Source of the DNA: JBMYQA01 sp049600855 | GTDB taxonomy: Bacteria; Bacteroidota; Bacteroidia; Cytophagales; Flammeovirgaceae | Length of the DNA: 6,244 nt | NCBI GenBank assembly: GCA_049600855.1 | Contig: JBMYQA010000333.1 | Span: forward strand, 1-6,244 | Direction: 5' to 3' | Shown here: positions 1-6,244 of the stretch, in pieces | Position numbering within the stretch: the stretch's first letter is position 1 | Layout of the letters: each line of letters begins with the position of its first letter | Notes under the pieces: model-generated | Told to the model about the DNA's origin: nothing | Database searches by the model: none | The model's input: the letters and a program-made list of their open reading frames with translations, nothing else | Made by a program: the position numbers and the translations under genes

Positions 1-170
1 CCGATTTCGTAGCTCCTTGTGTGAAATGGACACCTGAGTAGGCAAGGCATAATAACAGGCTGTACCCAATGAGGTAATGATTTATGTGCCCAATAACTTT
101 CTTTTTGAACTAGAAGTGTGGAATATGGAAAAAAAAGCTTTTGAAAAACAATAAATCGTTCATCCTGTTG
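1..170. other. left-edge region without a confident gene
   Basis: No reading frame here can be assigned to a gene. On the plus strand all three frames close by about position 41, so at most the last dozen codons of an upstream gene could be present (for example a frame ending in TAG at 39-41). On the minus strand one frame is open from 109 to the left edge and reads as a lysine-rich start followed by a hydrophobic run (KKKVIGHINHYLIGY, then SLLLCLAYSG). That resembles a signal peptide or membrane segment, but a TAG at 112-110 precedes it and it has no ATG, GTG or TTG in a sensible place. The stretch at 128-150 is A/T rich and includes the palindrome AAAAGCTTTT (133-142). No terminator-like hairpin is visible. 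Confidence 0.4.
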
Positions 171-178
171 TAATTTTG
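171..178 (+). promoter_or_regulatory. candidate Bacteroidota -7 promoter element (TAATTTTG)
   Basis: TAATTTTG matches the Bacteroidota housekeeping -7 consensus TAnnTTTG exactly. It lies 42 bp before the ATG at 221, which would give a leader of roughly 35 to 40 nucleotides. The -33 TTG partner is not convincing: the nearest candidate, TTTTG at 139-143, leaves about 27 bp between the elements, longer than the usual spacing near 19-20 bp. An A-rich tract at 128-150 upstream could help binding. If real, the haem lyase gene has its own promoter rather than depending on an upstream ccm operon. The assignment rests on one motif plus its position. Confidence 0.45.
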
Positions 179-220
179 CGCTCCAATTCCCATGAAATGG
201 TTGGATCAAACTGAAAATAC

Positions 221-2977
221 ATGCAAGAAATTCATACAGGCATCGGAAGTTTTGGGCATCAGTTGGTTATTGTGGCTTTTGTGGCCGCTTTAGTAGCTGC
301 TATTGCCTACATTGCGGCATCTCAAAAAGTGAATCTTACAGAGAAAGCGAGTTGGAATAAAATGGCGCGTTGGGCGTATTACATTCATGGTTTTTCTGTT
401 TTAGGAGTGGTAGCTACGTTATTTACCATCATCTATAATCATTACTTTGAATACCATTATGCATGGAGTCATGCTTCGGTGAACTTGCCTACACATTACA
501 TGATTTCCTGTTTCTGGGAAGGGCAGGAGGGAAGTTTCTTGCTTTGGGCCTTTTGGCACGTGCTCATTGGCTCAATCGTCATAAAAACAGCCAAACATTG
601 GGAAAACCATGTAATGGGTATCTTTATGTTGGTACAAGCTTTTTTGCTTTCTATGATTTTAGGAGTTGTTCCTATAAATCTAGAAAGTTTAGAGTGGGCG
701 CTTAAGCTAGGTAGCGATCCGTTCATCTTATTGCGTGATGCGTTGCCGAATGATCCAACCTTCAAAGTGAATCCAAACTTTGTTCCAGAGGACGGTACAG
801 GATTAAACCCGCTCTTACAAAATTACTGGATGGTCATCCACCCGCCCACTTTGTTCTTAGGCTTTGCATTAACTTTAGTGCCTTTTGCGTATTGCATGGC
901 TGGCTTGCAGACGAAACAATACAGCGCATGGATTAAACCTGCTTTGTCGTGGTCGTTGGTGGGGGCACTGGTGTTGGGAATTGGAATCATGATGGGTGCT
1001 TATTGGGCGTATGAAACCCTTAACTTTGGGGGCTATTGGAACTGGGATCCCGTAGAAAATGCCGTTTACATTCCTTGGCTAACTTGGGTAGCTGCCATTC
1101 ACTTGATGGCTGTATATCAGCGCACAAAATCTGGTTTGCATGCTGGAATGATTCTTATCATTTCCACGTTTGTGCTCATCTTGTATTCTACCTTCTTGGT
1201 GCGAAGTGGCATTTTGGGCGAAAGCTCTGTACACTCTTTTACGGATTTAGGCCTTTCAGGACAATTATTAGTGTATTTACTCTTCTTTGCGGTGATTTCT
1301 GTGGGTTTATTAGTGTGGAGGTGGAAAAGTATTCCTGCAACAAATAAAGAATTGAGCGTTTATACCAGTGAGTTTTGGATATTCATAGGTGCTTTGGTGT
1401 TGTGCATGTCGGCCTTTCAGGTGTTGATGCCTACTTCCATCCCAGTGTTTAACGCCATCATGAATGGCCTGGGCATCGAGTCAAAAGCTGCGCCTCCTGC
1501 TGATCAGGTGGAGTTTTACACCAAATGGCAGTTATGGTTTGGCTTAACCATTGCCGTACTTTCGGCTACAGGTCAAGTCTTTTGGTGGAAGCGTGTACAA
1601 CAGAAAAAGGTATTGGAAGTATTTGCGCTACCGCTCATGATCACCTTTGTAACGACTACGCTGATCATAATCGCTTGGGGAATGAGTGAGCCTAAGTTCA
1701 TTGCGTTATTGCTGGCTTGTGTTTATTCGATTGTGACGAACGGAAGCATTTTGATACGACTTTTAAGAAGCAATGCCAAACTTTCGGGTGGTGCAGTGGC
1801 ACACCTTGGAATTGCCTTAATGTTAGTTGGCATGTTATTCTCTGCGGGATATAATAAGGTGATTTCGGTGAATACTTCTGGTTTATTGTATAGCAAGGAG
1901 TTTTCGGATGAGATGAATAAGAAAAACTGGTTGTTATTTCGCGATCAGCCTATGCGCGTTCGAGAGCTTGGAACCAGTGACCAGTTCCAGTCAGATCAGT
2001 TTCCTGTCAAGATTGATGCAGATTTGTTATTGCGTACCGGAATTCCGAATAAGATGTTGGCTACTCAAGATTTAGTGTATGAGGGCAAGCTATACGTTCG
2101 AAAAGGCGATACGGTGAAAGTCAGCTTGCCGTACTATGAAGTCACCTACAAAGGCCCTCGTATGGAGTCTGAGGAAGTGCCAGGATACATCAATCAAGAA
2201 GATTTAATTGTTACAACAGATTTGTATAAGCGCATTGCCAAAAAAGACATTGTACAAAATGGCAAAGTCTATAAGAAGCGCGGCGATACGCTTCATGTAT
2301 ATGGTGAGAATACCTATTTCGAAATAGATTACCGCAAATCCGATGGTTCTGTATACACCTTATATCCTCGTATTCAAGATAATGAGCGGATGGGCTTAGT
2401 GCCTTCTCCAGATATCAGCACCTTCTGGAATAAGGATGTGTACATGCACGTAACTAATATGCCTGACCCTGATCAGGAAGAAAAGTGGAGTGAGCCTGAG
2501 GAACATGTGTTAGTCGCTTCGGATACCTTTATTTTAAATGATTACATCGCCATTTTGGATGGGGTAAGAAGAATCTCAGATATTCCAGAAGTTACTTTAG
2601 GACCAAATGATGCCGCTGTAGAGGCACAAATCCGTATTTTAGGGCGTGAAGACACGTATTATGCGCGACCAATCTTTATGATTAAGGATGGACGAGCTGG
2701 TTCATTACCAGAAGTCATGCTTGGTTTAGGCTTGCGCATTGCTTTTACTTACGTTGATCCTCAAAAAGGTGAGTTTACCTTCAGTGTTTCCACTTCTCAA
2801 CGCGATTGGGTAATTCTAAACGCCTTAGAAAAACCGTTTATCAACCTACTTTGGATTGGAACCATTGTGATGGGAGTTGGTTTTGGTATTGCCACTGCAA
2901 GAAGGTTTCGAGAGCAAAAAAAATCATCAGATCAACTGAGTGAAAAACTGCAAGAAGAAGAGATGCCTGTAAGTTGA
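221..2977 (+). CDS. ccmF: haem lyase, CcmF/CcsA family cytochrome c biogenesis protein
   Basis: This 918-residue inner-membrane protein should attach haem b covalently to the CxxCH motifs of apocytochromes c on the periplasmic side. About 15 membrane segments are visible (for example 13-33, 53-73, 131-150, 208-229, 241-267, 873-893). The family signatures are present: WEGQEGSFLLW at 99-109, the haem-handling WWD motif GGYWNWDPVE at 270-279, and four histidines matching the haem ligands of CcmF: His207 (IHPP), His294, His338 (SVHSF) and His528 (AHLG). The presence of His528, a large periplasmic domain (about 544-870) and the closing KPF...LLWIG membrane segment favour CcmF over short CcsA, although databases often label these proteins CcsA. 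E. coli CcmF is near 650 residues, so this protein is long, mainly in the periplasmic domain. The ATG at 221 gives a typical family N-terminus and has no Shine-Dalgarno, as usual in this phylum. No other ccm gene is in view. Confidence 0.93.
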   Translation: MQEIHTGIGSFGHQLVIVAFVAALVAAIAYIAASQKVNLTEKASWNKMARWAYYIHGFSVLGVVATLFTIIYNHYFEYHYAWSHASVNLPTHYMISCFWEGQEGSFLLWAFWHVLIGSIVIKTAKHWENHVMGIFMLVQAFLLSMILGVVPINLESLEWALKLGSDPFILLRDALPNDPTFKVNPNFVPEDGTGLNPLLQNYWMVIHPPTLFLGFALTLVPFAYCMAGLQTKQYSAWIKPALSWSLVGALVLGIGIMMGAYWAYETLNFGGYWNWDPVENAVYIPWLTWVAAIHLMAVYQRTKSGLHAGMILIISTFVLILYSTFLVRSGILGESSVHSFTDLGLSGQLLVYLLFFAVISVGLLVWRWKSIPATNKELSVYTSEFWIFIGALVLCMSAFQVLMPTSIPVFNAIMNGLGIESKAAPPADQVEFYTKWQLWFGLTIAVLSATGQVFWWKRVQQKKVLEVFALPLMITFVTTTLIIIAWGMSEPKFIALLLACVYSIVTNGSILIRLLRSNAKLSGGAVAHLGIALMLVGMLFSAGYNKVISVNTSGLLYSKEFSDEMNKKNWLLFRDQPMRVRELGTSDQFQSDQFPVKIDADLLLRTGIPNKMLATQDLVYEGKLYVRKGDTVKVSLPYYEVTYKGPRMESEEVPGYINQEDLIVTTDLYKRIAKKDIVQNGKVYKKRGDTLHVYGENTYFEIDYRKSDGSVYTLYPRIQDNERMGLVPSPDISTFWNKDVYMHVTNMPDPDQEEKWSEPEEHVLVASDTFILNDYIAILDGVRRISDIPEVTLGPNDAAVEAQIRILGREDTYYARPIFMIKDGRAGSLPEVMLGLGLRIAFTYVDPQKGEFTFSVSTSQRDWVILNALEKPFINLLWIGTIVMGVGFGIATARRFREQKKSSDQLSEKLQEEEMPVS
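2069..2332 (+). repeat. degenerate internal repeat inside the haem lyase periplasmic domain
   Basis: Two segments of the encoded protein are alike. Residues 617-643 begin DLVYEGKLYVRKGDT and end YYEVTY; residues 676-704 begin DIVQNGKVYKKRGDT and end YFEIDY. The shared pattern is D-[LI]-V-x-x-G-K-[LV]-Y-x-[KR]-[KR]-G-D-T-[VL]-x-V, then Y-[YF]-E-[VI]-x-Y, with a two-residue length difference between the blocks and a period of 59 to 61 residues. The similarity is clear in protein but weak in DNA, so any duplication is old. The pattern of short alternating hydrophobic runs suggests two copies of a small beta-hairpin unit. A functional reading is not possible from sequence alone. Confidence 0.6.
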
Positions 2978-2986
2978 TCGTTGAAG

Positions 2987-3041
2987 TGATGCTTAGCGTT
3001 GGTTGATGTGTTGAATGAACATCAACCAACGTTAAGCATTA
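2987..3041. terminator. long inverted repeat between convergent genes, probable bidirectional terminator
   Basis: Arms 2989-3009 and 3019-3039 are complementary at 20 of 21 positions around a 9-base loop (GTTGAATGA). The single exception, G at 2996 opposite T at 3032, pairs as G-U in plus-strand RNA but becomes A-C in minus-strand RNA. In plus-strand RNA the stem can extend by another G-U and U-A pair to 2987/3041. It starts 11 bases after the haem lyase stop, and its right base overlaps the methyltransferase stop codon (TAA, 3041-3039). Neither side is followed by a run of T, so it is not a textbook intrinsic terminator. Strong hairpins of this sort between convergent genes commonly end transcripts or protect 3' ends. 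Confidence 0.7.
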
Positions 3042-3815
3042 AAACCTTAAAGTGAAATGTGTTTTCTCTTCATCTTTCCTAAAAAATACTAATCCCACAC
3101 TAAATAAATCAATGGAAAGCGTTACGCGCTCATGAGTTCTAATCTCTTCCCAAGCTTTTTCCATACCTGCCGACCAGTGAATGTCATCAAACACAAAAAG
3201 GGTGTGTTCATGGGCTTTCTTCAAGCAAATATTAAAGTAATTCACCGTAGGTTCATAACGGTGATTGGCATCAAAATAAGCGTAATCGATCTTTTCTAAG
3301 CTTGAAACCGTTTCAGCAAGGGTTTCATCTAAATTGCCAATGATTAGTTCTGGCTTGACCTTAAAGTGATCAAAATTGCGTTGGGCAATTTCAGCGATAT
3401 TGGGACAGCCTTCGAAGGTGTAAAACGTGTTGAAAGATTGGGGAATGGCTTGATAGATGGTGTTGAGCCCTAATGAGGTTCCCAATTCAAGCATGACATC
3501 AGGCTTCAGATGATTGACCAGCTTAAAGAGTAACTCACATTCTTTTTGACTCCCTAAACTGTGTTCTGCAATCTCACTGATTTTGCGTTGATTGCTTTTC
3601 ATCACTCTTGATCCTGCACCAAAATCGGTTACCGCCAACACCTGCTCATCTTTGAGAAGTTTTGATCGTAAAGCTTCTAATTCGCTGAATTGATAATACG
3701 CTTTTACCGATTTAATGACATCGGTATACAGTTCAGCCACAAAAGGAGCGGTGATTTCTTTCTCATTTTTGGCGTGCCATAAGTAATTTAAGTAGGCCTT
3801 CACTTGATGAAGCAT
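3039..3815 (-). CDS. class I SAM-dependent methyltransferase, substrate unknown
   Basis: This 258-residue protein, with no signal peptide, is predicted to be a cytoplasmic methyltransferase with a Rossmann fold, resembling the Methyltransf_24/O-methyltransferase group. The glycine-rich SAM-binding motif I is LELGTSLGL (109-117), preceded by the hydrophobic strand DVM. The acidic residue expected to hold the ribose follows in YTFEG (Glu135). Later core strands are seen at DYAYFDANH (177-185) and LFVFDDIHW (206-214), whose aspartates and histidines are candidates for substrate or metal contacts. The N-terminal part contains APFV (23-26) and DFGAGSR (64-70) followed by a lysine/arginine-rich stretch, a layout I recognise from uncharacterised Bacteroidota methyltransferases. 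The ATG at 3815 gives the normal N-terminus (a short basic helix, YLNYLWHAKN). It lies 53 bp downstream of the receptor gene on the same strand, so co-transcription is plausible. The methyl acceptor cannot be inferred. Confidence 0.88.
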   Translation of the reverse strand: MLHQVKAYLNYLWHAKNEKEITAPFVAELYTDVIKSVKAYYQFSELEALRSKLLKDEQVLAVTDFGAGSRVMKSNQRKISEIAEHSLGSQKECELLFKLVNHLKPDVMLELGTSLGLNTIYQAIPQSFNTFYTFEGCPNIAEIAQRNFDHFKVKPELIIGNLDETLAETVSSLEKIDYAYFDANHRYEPTVNYFNICLKKAHEHTLFVFDDIHWSAGMEKAWEEIRTHERVTLSIDLFSVGLVFFRKDEEKTHFTLRF

Positions 3816-3868
3816 GCTGCAATTGCTCTAGTTAATCGAAAATGCTACAAGGATAAGTAGTAATTTGC
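3816..3868 (-). other. short intergenic gap between receptor and methyltransferase genes
   Basis: Fifty-three bases separate the receptor stop (TAA, 3871-3869) from the methyltransferase ATG. Read on the minus strand, the gap contains TATCCTTG and TAGCATTTT, each only a partial match to the TAnnTTTG element, and no convincing -33 TTG at the right distance. It holds no hairpin and no Shine-Dalgarno. The simplest reading is that both genes share one transcript starting beyond the right edge of the window, although a weak internal promoter is not excluded. Confidence 0.45.
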
Positions 3869-6244
3869 TTAATACCTCAATACCGCTCTTAAATTAAAGA
3901 AGCGTTGGCTTAAGCTGTTGGGTACTGCATATTGGTTGTTGGAAAAATCGGTGATCCAAGTGAAGGCAATGGTATTATCTACACCTAGTAGGTTGAGGAC
4001 TTCTAGCCCAATCCATAAGGATTCTAGTGATTTGGAACCAGGGTTTTTACTGTTGAGTACTAATAATTTAGAAAAGCCAATGTCCATGCGATTGTATTGA
4101 TTTCCACCCTGTAAAGCTTGTCGGAATCGGAAGGAGTTTGGAGGTCCGTAGGGTAAGCCTGTACCAAAAACAAACTTGATATTCATTTTCCAAGTAGGAT
4201 CACCTGGGAAATGATCTTGGAAAAACATGCCAAAAGTCATTCGTTGATCTGACGGCCTTCTGATGTAGTCTCTGCCATCTTCTTCCACATCCTCTTGGGC
4301 GGTAAGTAAGCTTAAGTTAATCCAAGATTCTGCATCTTTAATGAATTCACCACTCAGGCGTACGTCAAAACCAGTCACCTTAGCAACAGCATTGTTATTG
4401 GCATAGTAACGCAATCTAACATTATCAATATCATAAGGCACTACATCCCACAAGCGTTTGTGATAAACCTCACTCAATAATTTGAATGGACGGCCCCACA
4501 TTTTAAAATCATAGTCCATGCCTGCAATTAAATGGAGCGAGCCTTGGGCAAGTAAATCTCGGTTTAGTTGACCATCAAAACCTCTAAGCTCTCGGTAAAA
4601 GGCGGGTTGTTGGTATACGCCTGCTGCAAAGCTGAAGGCAATATCTCTCCGCCAATTGGGTCGTAAAGAAAACTGTACCCTTGGACTTAACAGGAGTTGT
4701 CCATTTAAGTCAAAATAGGTAGCTCGTAGGCCATAGGTTAAGGTTTTAGTTGAATCGAGGAAGTGTGTGCTTTGGAAATAGCCACTAAGGGTATTGGTGA
4801 CCAATTCATTTTCACTCACCACATTATTGGTAACCGTTACAAAATCGACCGAATCAAAGAAGGAGTATTCATCCAAAATATCATCAACATCTTGATAATT
4901 ATAGCGAAATCCAAACTCAATATTGGTATTTGGGCTGGCCCTGAACTCATTGCGACTTTCTGCGGTAAAAATAGTAGCATCTAGCGCATTTCGAGCATAG
5001 TCAAATAGGGCACCAACACCTCTGGTTGTCACACATTCATTAAACGTAGCTGAAGAAGTATTTTTGTCTACATCGCAAAGCAAATAGCCTTTTTCTAAGT
5101 CGATGTACTCGCGCTCTTGGGTATTCATTCCCGATACGATCAAGTTTGTTTTAAAGCGATCACTAAAAAAGTGACTCAACTTTAAGCCGCCTTGCCACGT
5201 GTTGTATTTTAGTGATTCATCTCCATCAAAACCGACCCTAAATTGCAATGCTTGTTGGAAAGTACCAAAGTTGGTGACTTGGTTTTCAGGCTCAACTTCG
5301 TAGCTATTTGAAGCATAAGAACCTAAGAAACTGAGGGTTGTGGTACGCGGCTCTTGGGATTTACCACTTAAATCGACCGTAATAAAGGTTTGTAAATCGA
5401 AAAATCGCGGCAAGTACTCACCTTGGATTTCGGTATTTCCCAATAAATACCTCGAATCTTTATAGCGTATCCCAGTGGCATGTGTGAATTTCCCATTTTT
5501 TGTTCGGCCTTCTAAATGGGCACTGCCTCCCAACAAACCTGCAATTAAGGAGGCACGAGTAGTACTGGGAGTTTTATACGTAATGTTGAGAGAGGATGAT
5601 AACTTATCACCATATTTGGGCTGCCAACCTCCTGCCGAAAAAGAAACGCCTTCAACCAATTCAGGATTGACAAAGCTTAAGCCCTCTTGTTGGCCTGATC
5701 GAACTAAAAAGGGACGGTAAACTTGAATGTCATTGACATAAACGAGGTTTTCATCAAAATTACCGCCACGTACCGAATAGCTCGAAGACAATTCATTATT
5801 GCCAACAACGCCAATTTGTCCAACTAAGGCTTGATTAAAATCCCCAAATGCACTGATATTGCTGCGAATGGTTCGTGCCTTTAAATACAAGGTTCCTGCT
5901 TCATCCCGCGTTTTTTCTTCTTCTTTATTGGTGATGATATCCACTTCTTCTAGTTCAATGATTTTTTCACCCAATTGAATCGTTAAGGATTTGACTTCAT
6001 TCGGTTTTAAATTCAGTTGGAAGCGTTTTTCTTTATATTCTATGTGCTTAATTACCAAAGTAAAATCTTGAGTAGCAGGGACTTCAAGACGGAAATTTCC
6101 CGATTTATCCGTTGCTGTACCTGTGGCAGAATTGAGAATAGAAATGGTGACCAACTCAATGGCCTGATTTTTTGCATTAATGACTTTCCCTTCTATAATG
6201 GCTGTTTGTTGGGCAAAGGCGTATGCAAAGGAACTACAAATTAA
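3869..6244 (-). CDS. TonB-dependent outer-membrane receptor, 5' end beyond the window
   Basis: At least 791 residues are encoded here (numbered from the codon at 6244); the start codon lies past the right edge. The first residues, LICSSFAYAFA, are the end of a signal peptide with likely cleavage before QQ. Next come a carboxypeptidase-regulatory-like beta domain (about 15-98, ending near KSLTIQL), a TonB-box-like stretch EEVDIIT (99-105), a plug domain (about 130-225, with SVRGGNFDENLVYVNDI) and a barrel to the end. The C-terminus is typical of this family (EVLNLLGVDNTI, YAVPNSLSQRFF) and closes with a terminal tyrosine suited to barrel-assembly recognition. It should import a ligand across the outer membrane using TonB/ExbB/ExbD energy. 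The ligand is unknown: no SusD-like partner is present in the window, and the plug resembles siderophore/FecA-type receptors more than SusC glycan porters. A TTG at 6154 would open a shorter frame, but it falls inside the regulatory-like domain and is not a credible start. Only two cysteines remain after the signal peptide. Confidence 0.9.
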   Translation of the reverse strand, partial: LICSSFAYAFAQQTAIIEGKVINAKNQAIELVTISILNSATGTATDKSGNFRLEVPATQDFTLVIKHIEYKEKRFQLNLKPNEVKSLTIQLGEKIIELEEVDIITNKEEEKTRDEAGTLYLKARTIRSNISAFGDFNQALVGQIGVVGNNELSSSYSVRGGNFDENLVYVNDIQVYRPFLVRSGQQEGLSFVNPELVEGVSFSAGGWQPKYGDKLSSSLNITYKTPSTTRASLIAGLLGGSAHLEGRTKNGKFTHATGIRYKDSRYLLGNTEIQGEYLPRFFDLQTFITVDLSGKSQEPRTTTLSFLGSYASNSYEVEPENQVTNFGTFQQALQFRVGFDGDESLKYNTWQGGLKLSHFFSDRFKTNLIVSGMNTQEREYIDLEKGYLLCDVDKNTSSATFNECVTTRGVGALFDYARNALDATIFTAESRNEFRASPNTNIEFGFRYNYQDVDDILDEYSFFDSVDFVTVTNNVVSENELVTNTLSGYFQSTHFLDSTKTLTYGLRATYFDLNGQLLLSPRVQFSLRPNWRRDIAFSFAAGVYQQPAFYRELRGFDGQLNRDLLAQGSLHLIAGMDYDFKMWGRPFKLLSEVYHKRLWDVVPYDIDNVRLRYYANNNAVAKVTGFDVRLSGEFIKDAESWINLSLLTAQEDVEEDGRDYIRRPSDQRMTFGMFFQDHFPGDPTWKMNIKFVFGTGLPYGPPNSFRFRQALQGGNQYNRMDIGFSKLLVLNSKNPGSKSLESLWIGLEVLNLLGVDNTIAFTWITDFSNNQYAVPNSLSQRFFNLRAVLRY
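6212..6244 (-). other. end of the receptor signal peptide and predicted cleavage site
   Basis: The codons from 6244 to 6212 read LICSSFAYAFA, followed by QQTAIIEGKV. The AxA pattern (AFA) before a glutamine pair is a common signal peptidase I site in Bacteroidota outer-membrane proteins. The positively charged N-terminus and the first part of the hydrophobic core are missing, so the true start should be roughly 10 to 15 codons beyond the right edge. The cysteine in this stretch sits too far from the cleavage point, and in the wrong context, to be a lipobox. Confidence 0.7.

Noticed and set aside
139..143. TTTTG as a -33 promoter element for the TAATTTTG at 171-178
   Set aside because: The spacing of about 27 bp is too long for the usual Bacteroidota arrangement.
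192..293. Short plus-strand frame starting at ATG 192 (MKWLDQTENTCKK...), overlapping the haem lyase start
   Set aside because: It is only 33 codons, lies mostly inside the haem lyase gene in another frame, and its hydrophobic end is the out-of-frame shadow of the first membrane helix. A leader peptide is possible but nothing supports it.
1036..1347. A 103-codon plus-strand frame within the haem lyase gene
   Set aside because: It overlaps the WWD region in a different frame, shows no family motif and has the irregular composition of a shadow frame.
2841..3029. Minus-strand frame of 62 codons across the haem lyase 3' end and the hairpin
   Set aside because: It lies antisense to a well-supported gene, begins inside the hairpin and has no recognisable protein features.
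3845..3868. Separate promoter for the methyltransferase gene inside the intergenic gap
   Set aside because: The TATCCTTG and TAGCATTTT strings each miss the -7 consensus, and no TTG sits at the right distance, so I did not list it as a promoter.
5475..5720. Plus-strand frames antisense to the receptor gene (also 3918-4100, 4763-4984 and 6017-6244)
   Set aside because: All are opposite a strongly supported coding region, lack motifs and look like chance openings.
3869..6244. Classification of the receptor as a SusC/RagA glycan porter
   Set aside because: No SusD-like gene is adjacent in the window and the total length is nearer 800 than the 1000 or so residues usual for SusC.

Overview
The window looks like an ordinary chromosomal segment of a member of the Bacteroidota, probably a free-living, perhaps marine, Flavobacteriales or Cytophagales-type organism. 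The evidence is a TonB-dependent receptor with an N-terminal carboxypeptidase-regulatory-like domain, a class I methyltransferase of a type common in this phylum, a very long CcmF-like cytochrome c haem lyase, a TAnnTTTG -7 promoter element and start codons without Shine-Dalgarno sequences. The taxonomic call is inferred from protein style only.

Layout: positions 1-220 hold no confident gene, but carry a good -7 element (171-178) just before the first gene. Positions 221-2977 (+) encode a complete 918-residue haem lyase of the CcmF/CcsA family with its WWD motif and all four expected histidines. Its periplasmic domain is about three times the usual size and contains a degenerate internal repeat. 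A near-perfect 21-bp inverted repeat (2989-3039) fills the 61-bp gap to a convergent minus-strand pair. That pair is a 258-residue SAM-dependent methyltransferase (3815-3039) and, upstream of it on the same strand, a TonB-dependent outer-membrane receptor (6244-3869). The receptor runs off the right edge. Its reading frame continues past the TTG at 6154 into the tail of a signal peptide, so only the first part of that signal peptide is missing.

How the genes relate: the haem lyase works at the outer face of the inner membrane and attaches haem to apocytochromes c, serving respiration. The receptor sits in the outer membrane and imports an unknown ligand using TonB energy. The methyltransferase is cytoplasmic with an unknown substrate. 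The receptor and methyltransferase are 53 bp apart with no convincing promoter between them and may be co-transcribed. There is no direct functional link to the haem lyase beyond a shared terminator-like hairpin.

I found no mobile element, CRISPR array, tRNA, rRNA or riboswitch, and nothing I would call a new biological system. The points most worth a second look are the repeat in the haem lyase, the shared hairpin overlapping a stop codon, and the conserved-looking receptor-methyltransferase pair.
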